Assembly: GCF_030052815.1 (NCBI RefSeq)
Contig: NC_079496.1
Location: 80,527,652 to 80,591,651 of the forward strand
Length of the DNA: 64,000 nucleotides
Direction: 5' to 3'
Origin: Hevea brasiliensis
Lineage: Eukaryota; Streptophyta; Magnoliopsida; Malpighiales; Euphorbiaceae
The translations under genes and the position numbers were made by a program. Within the stretch, counting starts at the first letter, position 1. Every line of letters begins with the position of its first letter. Of this stretch, positions 22,551 to 33,445 are shown in pieces. The notes under the pieces were generated by a model. That model was not told where the DNA came from, did no database searches, and saw only the letters and a program-made list of their open reading frames with translations.

Positions 22551-24033
22551 TTCATGCCCCTGAATCCTCAACGGGCAACACTTATACACCTCATTCACTA
22601 CCACACTGTGGCCTAGTGGATTTGTGACCAGAATATCTTGATCACTCTCCTTTACTGGAACTCCCCTCTCTATGGGTAGTTTGATGCAAATGTAGGAATG
22701 AGTGGATCCTGGATCCGCCAATGCATGCACAGAAGTGTTGTAGAGAGAGAACGTACCCCTGATGACATCCGGGACATCTTGCTCCTCTTGAGCTCTGATG
22801 GCATAGGCCCTGGCAGGTACTCTAGTATTTGGCCTCTCAGCTGATTTGGATGCAGGCCTCAGTGATAGACCAGCTACCTCAGATTTATCGAGCTTCCTAC
22901 CCCTTTGTGATGCAAGAGCAGGTCTGTCAGCTTGTGTTGGAGCAACTGTAGTAGTCCTCTTCAGACAATTCTTGATCTGATGTTCTGTAGATCCACACCA
23001 TAAGCATGCACCGGTCACTCGCCAACAATCCCCCTTATGCCACTTTTGGCAGTACGGACAAGCAGAAGATGCTGGGGCTGGTCCCCTGAACATCGTCATT
23101 GGAGAGCTGCCCACTGATGGTGTGGACTGGCCTCTCCTAGGTGTGAGCGTAGTGCAGGCCCCTAAGGTGACCACGACCTGTGGTGGTCCTGAACTCTGAG
23201 CAGGAGGACCCTTACTCTTCTTACTGGGAGCAGAAAATGTACTGGACTGACCCGGACCCCTCTTCTGCTGTCTTTGCCTTATATTTTGTTCATTTATTCG
23301 GACCCTTTCCACTTTTGATGCAGCATCAACTAGCTTAGCAAAATCTGTGATCTCCAATGCTATTATCATAACTTTGATATTATCATTGAGTCCTTCTTCA
23401 AACCTTCTGCACCTCTCTGCCTCTGTAGGGACTATCTCCCTCCCATATTGGCTCAGTCTGATAAACTCACGCTCATATTCTACCACTGACAATTGCCTCT
23501 GTCTCAGACTGATAAATTCTCTTCTTCGCTCTTCTAAATACACCTTGCTAACATATTTCTTCCTAAACTCTGTGAGGAAGAATTCCCAGGTGATCCGTTC
23601 CTGTTGCACCTCACTAGTCACTGTGTCCCACCACTGATATGCATCATCCTGAAGTAGGGACACAACACCCTCCGAGTTACGTTGAAGTGCGATTAAATTT
23701 GTTTGACACTCTGATGGTTTTATCCAACCAGTTTTCTATGGTCATGGGATCATCCTCCCTCTTCCCAAAGAAATCCATAGCCCCATGTTTCCATAGTTTC
23801 TCCATATGGGACTTCTATGGTGCTGGTGGAGGTTGTGGCTGTGGTTGTGGTGGTGGAATTGCCCCCATCATTCGCCGGTAGAATTCAGTCTTTTGCTGAA
23901 ATAGCGCAAACTGAGGTTGCGCAGGTGCCTCAGCTGCTGGTGGAGCAGATTCTCCCCTACCCCCAAATTCAGCCCTTGGTAGAGCACGACTCTTCACCTC
24001 TTCGTCAACTGCTCTTTGTGAAGCAGGATCCAT
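22551..24033 (-). pseudogene. gag: Element C Gag and protease start, interrupted by T array
   Basis: The frame 23815-24033 begins MDPASQRAVDEEV and ends in a Pro/Gln run. After a break (23664-23814) the frame 22485-23663 carries the capsid domain (DDAYQWWDTV, RRREFISLRQRQLSVVEYERE), the nucleocapsid (CPYCQKWHKGDCW, then a CX2CX4HX4C knuckle reading CLWCGSTEHQIKNC) and the protease start with DPGSTHS, catalytic Asp kept. The protease is cut after the RIQGHE segment; the frame reads on for about 20 codons into the T2 LTR before stopping. Gag is the structural, RNA-binding protein. This is the most complete Gag in the window. Confidence 0.85.
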
Positions 24034-24144
24034 ATCCTATTCAAAATAAGAAAATAAACAGATCTGCATTAGTGTCACCTCAACACTTACAAATGCAATG
24101 CAATTTTATGCACTTTATCTAGGCCCAGAAATGCCTAAACCGAT

Positions 24145-24156
24145 GCTCTGATACCA
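24145..24156 (-). other. Element C primer-binding site (initiator tRNA-Met)
   Basis: Minus strand TGGTATCAGAGC, 5 nt from the LTR edge at 24162, same spacing as element N. Confidence 0.88.
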
Positions 24157-24161
24157 CTAAA

Positions 24162-24727
24162 TGTGACACCCCTTACCCGTCTACAGTGTAGCCGAGCAAG
24201 ATATATCACTCAGTGTGCCGGAGCACCAAACCTGCTGGACTCATGCCCATTCCTGCAGGTCACCAAGGGCAGCCACACCAAACTCTAATCCCACTACACA
24301 ATTCACTTAATTTTTTATTTAAACAGAATCAAATGGTCACTAATTGGCCATTAAAACCTACTTTCATCATCACATGACCAAAGTCTTATTTTTCCACCCC
24401 AAACCCTAACTCAAACATTACAAACCATGCATTTTCATTGCATTTCATCAATCCACTTAAGAAATACATATTGTGGGCAGCCATACTACCATTTTAACTC
24501 CATAAAACTCATCACAATCATACCCTAACCAAGGTTGCCGAATTTAGGGATGGCATACAAATGGTATTTCATCAATTTCTTTATTATTTGCATTCATTCA
24601 TGGTCCTTAAACATGAATTTAAAGTGAAATTCAAAGTTAGGTCACAAACCTCTATAGAGTGAGATTTCCCACTTGCTAGGGTTCCTCTTTTCCTTTTCTT
24701 TTTGCTCCCAAAAGACTTGCCAAGATG
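24162..24727 (-). repeat. Element C 5' LTR, truncated by D
   Basis: Left edge TGTGACACCCC matches the edge of solo LTR G (40124) over the segment containing ACAGTGTAGCCGAGCAA and GGAGCACC. It stops at AGATG (24723-24727), the likely target duplication of element D. No gene seen. Confidence 0.75.
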
Positions 24728-27700
24728 TGTCACACATTACCCCTCTATAAGGTATAACATGATCCCATAGAATACTTGATGAATTACCGAACTTCACCTA
24801 CTGATAATTCATTAAGTACACTAAAAGGGATTTTGAAACCATTTTCTTATATTTTGGAAGTGGTGAGCATTTTGGTAAGAATTAAAAATTATTTATTCAA
24901 GATTTAAATACTCATAAAAATTTTGTCCATTTAAATTTTGCCACAAATTTTATAAAAGTTTTGACAGAGTTCCGTTTGAAATTGGAGAAAACAGTTCTTC
25001 AAATACCTAAAAAAAAACACTTCCAAAAGTTTTTCACAACTCCCAACCTTCAATAAATCTCAATCAACTCAATTCAACGCACTTCAAAATAATTTCACAA
25101 TAAAAATCAAGATTTATCATCTCAAAATATTTAATATCTCCAATCACAAAGCATAAAGTAAGAAATTCAAAAGTACAAATATTAATTTACAGAAGGAAAT
25201 CCAGAAAAAAAAAATATTATTACAATTTATTTACAACTGCTCAACTTACATTGATACATACAACATTTCTATATTTACATCAAAATTATCTACAACGGTA
25301 TAAAATAATACCCGTACAAAATGATTGATGTGGTCCACAATTCGATAGCAGCTCACTCTGCTGCTTTCTCCTTGCTCTTATCTGTGACAGCAAAATAAGC
25401 TATCGCTGAGTATAAAAATACTCAGTGGTGCACAATAAAAATTTAAAATGCAATACATAAATCATTCATTGGTGAAACACAATTTAATATTTCTCAAATT
25501 GACAATGCTCATAATAACACAATTTAGTCAAACAATTTCATAAACACAGTGTTGCCAAAGTCATACACAACTTAAGCCACGACACAAAATTTCCGATCAA
25601 TGCCGTGTTGTACACCATGACAAAGCAATCTCAACCCCATTAATCGAAATCAATGAGGGAGGTGGCTAGCTAGCTAATGAGTACTCATCCGATCTCAACC
25701 TCAACTGGCAAGCCAGAGAGGGAGGAATCTGATCAATTTCCAAAGTCACATTTACGATTATAAAATGGCAACACAGTACATAATTAATCAAAGAAGTCAA
25801 ATTTTTGAGATTAAAATATTTAAACAATTATTATTGTGCACAAACCTGACGCGAGTCGCCTTTAGGCCTTGACTCAGTATCTTCGAGTTTCCAAGTCTTT
25901 TTCAGCTGAAACACACAATTTCACAGTGTTTCAGTACCATAACTTAGCATAAATCTAAAAATAAATTTCACTTCATTTTTACCTAGCTTTAATGTACTAA
26001 TTTCGACGTTCTCAAAGTTTTTGTGTTTCGGGTTACTATTCACTATACTATTCAAGTCAAATTGTTGACTTTTTAAGGCTTAATAGGTATGGGAACTCCA
26101 ACTTCACCCACATACCACATTTTGGTCATTAAATTTATTGGTTTTGGTTATTTTCTCAAAGCTTAAGTCCTTTGACCAAATTGTTAAATTTTCAGTTTTA
26201 GTGCTCCAAGTTGCACTGTTCCATTGGTTAATCTACTGTTGGAATTTGGCAAACATTTCTTCATAGAAAATGTTCCTTATTGTCTTAAGTTTATTCTCAT
26301 TTTTGGATCACCTCAATTAGAGTTTTGTAGCTCAAGTTATGGCCATTTGAACTAGGGCTGCCGGATTGAAAACAACCCAGATTTTCTGGGTAAATTTAGT
26401 GCTGGCAGATTTGAGTAACCAAATTGGGGTGGCCAAATGACTTAGTTTCTGGCAGAATTTGGACTTGTGTTCTTCATGAAAGTTTTAGGTCTATATCTCA
26501 TCTAACCACTGGTAAACTTTCAGGTCATTTTGACATGCCTAGCTCGAGTTATGACCAAATGAACAAACACTGTTCATTTGGTCAGTTTGTACAGTAGCAG
26601 ACTGCTCTTATTCAACTTTGGTCAATTGGTTCACTAAGTTTTGGTCACTTTTTGGGCATGGTTCCTAAATGAAAATTGTGTCATTTTATGTCTATTTTCA
26701 TCCCCAATTGGTACCATATCAATTGGACTTTTAAAATTTCAGTTTTGGTCCTTCAAAGTTGACTTGGTCATGCTGCCAGCAGCATGACCATTCACCCTCC
26801 AAATTTGGCTTCACTTCCAACAATTCAAACACAACTCATTTGGTCACAATTGACCATTTTTCACTTCACAATAGGTCAAATATGCCATTTACTCATTTCT
26901 TACATTTTTGGTTCACAATCCCTAAGTCCCAAAACCCTAACTCACCAATTTCATGCATTTAATCACAATTAGTGCTTTTAATCCTAACCGTTCAACTAAT
27001 TAAGGTTTATAAACTCATTCAATTGCATCAAACCATACAAAATCATGCTCCCTTCAACCAGGCCGAAATTTCAGTTTGGTCCTTCCCCCCCATATTTTTA
27101 TTTCATTTCATTAGTTTCTAAGCTCATTTCAACAACTAATCATGCATTTAATTAACTAATGGATAGTTAAGAGACTAACCTTTGCTTAGATCCTCAAATC
27201 TCAATCTTTTGTTCTCCTTTCTTCTTTCAATCTTCTTCTTAAGTTGAGATTACAAGCTCTAGTAAGGTTTTTAGGGAAGTTATAAAGATTAAATGAAGGA
27301 ATTTAAGCTTAAGTGTAAGCTCAAATGAAGAAAATTCATGGAGGTTTATGGAGAAAGATGGGGCGGCAAAGAAGAAAGAAAATGAGGTTTTTATTTTTTT
27401 TTTCTTTTCTTTTCTTTTATCTTTATCTTATGGAAGACCACAAAAAAAATAAAATTAATTAATTTATTAATTAACACTTATGGCATCATGCATGATGTCA
27501 TGCATGATGTCATCACCTTTTTACTTTTTGATTTTTCTCTCTCTTTTTTTTTTATTTTTCTATTAGTTCTTTAATTTAATTCTCGAACTCCGAAATTTTC
27601 TTTTCTCCAATTTTATTTGTGATTAGGTCGAGTCACTCTCGGGGTCAATCGACCAAATTGCCTCGCCGGTTCATCCGGTTTGCAAATAATTCCATATTTC

Positions 27701-28054
27701 TTAGGCTCACGACCTAATTATTTGGTAGCTTACAGTTCTTTTCGTGATTTTCTCTTTTCCACTTTGTGTTCATAATGGTCCTAAGGACCGCGATGTCACA
27801 TTTCTGATTCGAAATTTGAGTTTAAAATGACTTGTGATCGTTCAGGAGGTCACCCATGTTTGTGACTCTCGGCTCGTTTAACTTCTTATGTTCTGTTTTT
27901 CTTATTTATACTTAACTAATTGAACATTACTAATTATTTGTGTTTATGGTTTCTCTAGTTGTCTTAAGTATGGTTCTAATCCCTTAATTGTTAGGACCGA
28001 CCTTTGGTCAAGAGCGATGAAATATACCAGGCTATACAAATAGGGGTGTTGCAA
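24728..28054 (-). repeat. D 3' LTR
   Basis: 3,327 bp. The minus strand starts TGCAACACCCC and ends GTGTGACA. It contains the hairpin pair at 25386-25425, a palindrome CATCATGCATGATG at 27484-27497 and pyrimidine-rich stretches near 27400 and 27540. No protein-like frame in it. Confidence 0.88.
25386..25425 (-). other. Two adjacent hairpins in D LTR
   Basis: CTGAGTAT (25406-25413) and ATACTCAG (25418-25425) form a perfect 8-bp stem with a 4-nt loop. GACAGC (25386-25391) and GCTATC (25399-25404) pair in RNA with one G-U. Flanks match the module in T, P, G and N. Confidence 0.6.
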
Positions 28055-28075
28055 TTCTCCCCCCCTAAAATAAAT
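28055..28075 (-). other. D polypurine tract
   Basis: The minus strand reads TTTTAGGGGGGGAGAAT against the LTR start; a TTTCGAGACGAAATT sequence lies just upstream in element sense. Confidence 0.8.
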
Positions 28076-28087
28076 TTCGTCTCGAAA

Positions 28088-29514
28088 TTTTACCTGGTAT
28101 CAATCTCTGAACAGCTATGGGTGTTGTCTCCTCATGTCCTCCTCTCGTTCCCAAGTAGCTTCTTGGCCCGAATGATGGTTGCACAACACTTTTACCAATG
28201 GTATCTGCTTGTTCCGTAGCTGCTTCACCTCATAAGCCAGAATCTTTATGGGTTCTTCTTCATATGTGAGGTCTGGATTTACTTAAATTTCTTCTACTGA
28301 TAGTACATGAGATGGGTCTGATCGATACCTCCTCAACATAGACACATGGAAGACATTATGTATCTTCTCTAACTCTGGAGGTAGTGCCAAACGATAAGCC
28401 AAAAGACCCACTCTTTCCAATACCTCATATGGCCCGATAAAACGGGGACTTAGTTTCCCCTTTCTGCCGAATCTCATAATCCTCTTCCAAGGAGAAACCT
28501 TGAGGAAAACTTTCTCACCCACTACATACTCAATATCCTTTCTTTTCAAATCAATATAGGACTTCTGACGGTCTGATGCAGCTTTAAATCGATCTTTGAT
28601 CACCCTGATTTTCTCTTCAGTCTGTTGAACAATTTCGAGTCTAATAATTTTTCTTTCACCCACGTCATCCCAACACAACGGGGTTCCACATTTTCTGCCA
28701 TATAAAGCTTCATATGGAGGCATCCCAATGCTTGATTGGTAGCCATTGTTGTAAGCAAACTCAATCAAAGGCAAGTGTGTATCCCAACTACCCTCAAACT
28801 CAATCACACAAGCCCGTAGCATGTCCTCCAAAATCTGAATTACCCTCTCAGACTGGCCATCTGCCTGTGGGTGGAATGCAGTATTGAAGTTCAATATAGT
28901 TCCTAGCTTTTTCTAAAGACTACCCCAGAATCTAGAAGTGAACCTAGGATCTTTGTCTGATACGATGGATACTGGCACTCCATGCAGTCTCACAATCTCA
29001 TCAATGTATAACCTGGCCAATCTATCCAAACTGTAGTCCATTCGGATTGGCAGAAAATGAGCAGACTTAGTCATTCGGATTCAACAATGACCCATACTGC
29101 ATCATGACTCTTCTGTGTCCTCGGAAGTCCCATTACAAAATCCATCGTTATTCTTTCCCATTTCCATTCTGGCACTGGTAGTGGATGTAACAACGCAGTG
29201 GGTACTTGATGCTCTGCCTTTACTTGCTGACAAGTTAGGCATTTGGATACAAACTCTGCCATATCTCTCTTCATACCCATCCACCAGTAATGCTCCTTTA
29301 GCCCTCTATACATTATTGTACCACTAGGGTGCATAGCAAAAGGAGACTCATGTGCTTCCTTCAAAATGATCTGCCTCAAATTAACATCATTAAGAATACA
29401 CATTCTGCCCTGGTGTAGCAGTAAACCATCATCTCTGATTGAGAACTCTGGTTTCTTGCCCTGCCGGACTTCTTCCATCAGCTTATGATACCTTTCATCA
29501 TTCTGAGCAGCCAT
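28088..29514 (-). pseudogene. pol: D integrase with chromodomain-like tail
   Basis: Frame 29071-29514 has the HHCC zinc module (HESPFAMH, CLTCQ) and the first catalytic Asp (TMDFVMG). The segment 28895-29085 holds the second Asp region (SDKDPRF) in another frame with an in-frame TAG. Frame 28283-28894 holds the catalytic Glu (GQSERV) and the GPY/F domain (FIGPYEVLERVG). After a TAA at 28280-28282, 28088-28279 still encodes the acidic-aromatic tail (LTYEEEP, EATWERE), marking a chromovirus. A frameshift near 29085 and several stops at former Gln or similar codons inactivate it. Confidence 0.82.
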
Positions 29515-29520
29515 TCTGAT

Positions 29521-30057
29521 CTAATCAATTAACACTGGCTGTACATGCCATGCAACTGCTATTTGCCCTTCATCATTAATCTCTAAACTGGCATGTAATG
29601 ATCTCAACTCATGTGCCAAAGGCAAAGGAGTAACCTGTAGACTTGCCATAGTCTTGCGACTTAGGGCGTCAGCCACAACATTAGCTTTCCCTGGCTGATA
29701 GTCTATTAGACAATCATAGTCTTTTATCAACTCTAACCATCTCCTCTGTCTTAAATTCAACTCTTTCTGGGTACCCAAATACTTCAAACTCTTATGATCT
29801 TTGTAGATGTAACATTTCTCCCCATACAAATAGTGCCTCCAGATCTTAAGAGCAAACATAATGGCTGCAAACTCCAAGTCATGTGTCGGATAATTCCTCT
29901 CATGCGGTTTTAGCTGGCGTGATGCATAGGCAATGACATTTCGATCTTGCATCAACACACAACCTAACCCATTGTGAGAAGCATCGCTGTAAACTGTATA
30001 TTCTTTACCCGGTGTAGGTAAAGTCAGGACTGGAGCCTCTGTCAAACATCTCTTCAA
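29521..30057 (-). pseudogene. pol: D RNase H domain
   Basis: Carries [13 protein letters not shown], a DLEFAAI segment, a [11 protein letters not shown] segment and [10 protein letters not shown], so all four RNase H acidic residues are present. The Thr before DHKSL is Lys. RNase H would degrade the RNA strand of the hybrid. It is separated from RT by a TAA that replaces a Gln-like codon, and it is followed by a TAG before the integrase. Confidence 0.82.
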
Positions 30058-30072
30058 TTCATCAAAACTTTG

Positions 30073-31017
30073 TTAGCATTTGTCCGTCCACTGAAATTTC
30101 AAATCCTTTCTAAGTAGCTTGGTCAATGGAGATGCCAACATGGAGAATCCCTTCACAAATCGACGGTAGTATCCAGCTAAACCCAGAAAACTGTGAATCT
30201 CTGTGACATTTCTGGGTGGCTTCCAATTAAGGACGACTTCAATCTTGCTAGGATCTACCTTAATACCCTCTGCTGATACTATGTGCCCCAAAAAGGATAT
30301 CTCCTTCAGCCAAAATTCACATTTTGACAGTTTGGCATATAGCTATTTCTCCCTCAAAGTTTGTAGTACAATCTGCAGATGTCTATCATGCTCTTCTGCA
30401 TTCCTCGAATAGACCAATATATCATCGATAAATACCACAACAAATTGGTCGAGGTATGGTCTGAAGATAGTGTTCATCAGATCCATAAAAGCAGCTGGAG
30501 CATTAGTTAACCCGAATGGCATGACCAAGAACTCATAATGGCCATAGCGGGTTCTGAAGGCAGTTTTTGAAATACTCTGCTCTTGTACTTTTAGCTGATA
30601 ATAACTTGATCTCAGGTCAATTTTGGAGAACACAGCTGCACCCCTCAACTGATCAAACAAGTTATCAATACGGGGCAATGGGTATCTGTTCTTTATTGTC
30701 ACCTTATTCAACTGCCGATAATCAATGCATAACCGGAGAGTGCCATCTTTCTTCTTTAAAAACAATACTGGCGCTCCCCAAGGTGACACACTAGGGCGGA
30801 TAAAGCCCTTGTCAAGCAATTCTTGCAACTGTACTTTCAATTCTTTTAGTTCTGCTGGTGCCATTCTGTATGGTGTTATGGAGATTGGGTCCACACCAGG
30901 CATAACATCAATTTCAAACTGCACTTCTCTTTCTGGAGGTAATCCTGGCAATTCATCAGGAAACACATCCAGAAAGTCACATACAGTAGGAATGTCCCTC
31001 AGTGCTGGACTCCCCAC
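30073..31017 (-). pseudogene. pol: D reverse transcriptase
   Basis: Frame 30343-31017 contains the protease-RT linker ([17 protein letters not shown]), DYRQLN, motif A with intact Asp ([10 protein letters not shown]), [12 protein letters not shown] and the FIDD box. A TAG follows, then frame 30073-30291 gives the thumb region ([29 protein letters not shown]). Only these stops break an otherwise well-preserved RT. Copia F is inserted 12 nt upstream of the first Met of this frame. Confidence 0.85.
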
Positions 31018-31029
31018 TTAGGTTTCTAT

Positions 31030-33135
31030 TGAAGGAATGGAAGCGTGAAAAACACAAGATTATACCATTGAATTCAAAAAAAATTTCGCCTAGGGTCACA
31101 TGCCCATGCAAGATTTATTTTTATCTATTTGATTTCAATGATAAACAACATATTAAAACTCTTTTAATATGTTTTTGGATCTGTATTTGCCATTTAAGAT
31201 TTTAAAATTAATCAGATTAATTTTAGAACCCTAGATTAAATCAAGAACGATTACACTAACCTCTTGATGCACTGCAGCGTTTCTGCGCCTTTGAGATTCG
31301 TCTTCAGGACACCAAATGTTGTCCCTCTAGTTTGTCCACACCAAGAACACCTATGGCAGCCCTTGAACAGCCTCTAAAGCTTTTTCTATTAATTCGAAAT
31401 TCAAGTTCTGCCTTTTAAGAGATTAGAGATGTAAACAGGACGCTAGAAACAATTTCTAGTGTTCTTAATTCAAGAGATTGATGGCTAATCTCTTTGAATT
31501 GATGAGAGATGAAGAGAAATAGCTGGAGAGGCTCAAAGTGGCATGACAAATGAGAGGAAAGGCTGCTGGTTATTTTTTTATTTTCATAACCACACTTAAA
31601 TAGCTAGGTTAACACATTAAACCCTAGCCACATGTCACCTTTTGATTAGCTCTAGGTTTAAGTGACCCAATCACATTGTGCCAAGTGTCAAACCTATATT
31701 TAATCTTGATTTTAATCATCTTACATGATTAAAAAACATTTGGCAAGCTTATGTGTAATCCCATGTGTCACCATCTCATGGTGCCACGTGTCACTGTAAT
31801 GAAATGACCAAAATGCCCCTGTGTCTTAATTTTGAGTTCTTAACCCAAAATAATTATTTTCTTCTTCTAATTAATTTATATCAAATATAAATTAATTAAT
31901 TAATCTCTATTAATTAATTTCTCATCAATTAAATTCATATTTAAACACTTTAAATATAAATTTAATTTATACTACACAACCAATAATCTAGATTTGGTTT
32001 CATGTCATGCTAGGGACTTTGCAATTTAATTGTAAACCAAACCTATTTAATTAATCAATTAAACTCTTTAATTAATTAATTAAATCATATTTAATTAGGT
32101 GATAACTTGTGTATGTGTGTGACTTACTAGGCTCATCACTAATTGGCAATGAGACATGATATCAACTCTTAATATCATCAGAACTCTTTCTTACCATAAA
32201 TGATTTCTCTAAATCATTTTATGAAACTCATAGACCATGGTTAACACCTAGCATAGCATGCCATGGCCACCCAATTAGTAATAAGATTTACCTTAAATGA
32301 ACCTATAATCATATGTTACCATGCACTAGAATCTCTCTGTTACAAAATCCCAACTCAAGCTGGAGTCATGGTTTATGTCAAACTCCATTTGCTATGAATA
32401 TTATGTTCTCTTTTAATTTCAGTTCTTGATTAAAAGATTTTCTCATCAGAAACTCTTTTACGAATAAATCTATCTATCTGGCAGGAACTTGAAACATCTA
32501 GAACTATTAAATGAACATATGATTTTATCTCTATTTACTTATATGATCAGATTCCATATTGATATACACCTACATCTATATATAACTAGCAGAGCCAACA
32601 CATGCCCATATACCCATACATAGTACAAGTATGAAAGCGATATCAAACTCAAACTACCTATATACAAGATAAGCTGTGCTATCTCAGGTCTAAAGATTAT
32701 ATGCATTGATATGATTTATGACAAAACATTGACAAGAGTAAACTCCATGTGCTTGTCATAAGTGTCCTAGTTCGGCCTACTTATCATTTATAAGTGCCTA
32801 TCATGTTTGTTATATGGCATGAGACTCACCATTCCATCTTATTTATATCTCATATAAATAACTTGGGAACAAACATGAATACAATCTTTCTGAATAAGTC
32901 ATGTCCTTATTATGAAGTATCCTCGATTGTGAACCTATTTATGATACTTTGTGCTTGAAATATTGTCACTCATATTCTTAACAACTTAAGAATAATATTT
33001 CTAACAAAATATCAATGGACCTTTTCTATTACACATAAATATATTATGTAAACGGAAAAGTGGAAATGCCTTTTATTAATAAAATTATGTACAAGATACA
33101 TACTAAATGATATGCTCTAAGGCATACTACTAACA
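31030..33135 (-). repeat. F 3' LTR
   Basis: 2,106 bp. The minus strand begins TGTTAGTAGTATGCC and ends TTCCATTCCTTCA. It is close to the LTR of I (58441-60530) and to the retained part of F's own 5' LTR, with H's LTR more distant. No gene seen. Confidence 0.92.
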
Positions 33136-33147
33136 ATCTCCCACTAG
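33136..33147 (-). other. F polypurine tract
   Basis: The minus strand reads CTAGTGGGAGAT directly before the LTR; the identical tract is next to the LTR of I (60531-60542). Confidence 0.88.
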
Positions 33148-33215
33148 CACTAAAGCCATTCATTACAATATCTTAGACCTATCTTCTCAAGATGTCGGTC
33201 TAACTGAGTCTGTGA

Positions 33216-33445
33216 CATAGGCTTAGTGAATGGATCAGCTGGATTTTTAGCTGATGCTATTTTCTGCATGGCTACATCGCCTCGCCCAACTATTTCTCTG
33301 ATAATGTGGTAGCGCCTTTCTATGTGTTTGGATTTTGGGTGAGACCTTAGTTCCTTAGCTTTGTATGTTGCTCCATTGTTGTCACGGTGTAATGGAGCTG
33401 GCGACTCAATGGAAGGAACTCTTGTAAGTTACATCACGAACTTCT
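33216..33445 (-). pseudogene. pol: F RNase H C-terminal remnant
   Basis: In another frame than the main pol, the minus strand near 33210-33235 still encodes the PADPFTKP motif that ends most copia pol proteins. Comparison with H and I suggests that part of RNase H between this and 33446 is missing or scrambled. Confidence 0.6.

Larger units (their letters stand above)
22551..24727 (-). mobile_element. Ty3/gypsy element C, 5' part only
   Basis: On the minus strand this runs from a partial 5' LTR (24162-24727) through the PBS into gag and the start of protease, then is cut at 22550 by the T array. Its LTR is cut at 24727/24728 by element D. The rest of pol and the 3' LTR should lie left of the window. 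The Gag start and LTR edge resemble element N and solo LTR G. Confidence 0.85.
24728..31029 (-). mobile_element. Ty3/gypsy chromovirus D, 3' half
   Basis: A 3' LTR (24728-28054), polypurine tract and pol from integrase back to the RT N-terminus, all minus strand. It ends at 31029, where copia F begins. The protease, gag, PBS and 5' LTR are not found next to F's other side, which was lost in a rearrangement. It is of the same family as fragment E. Confidence 0.88.
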
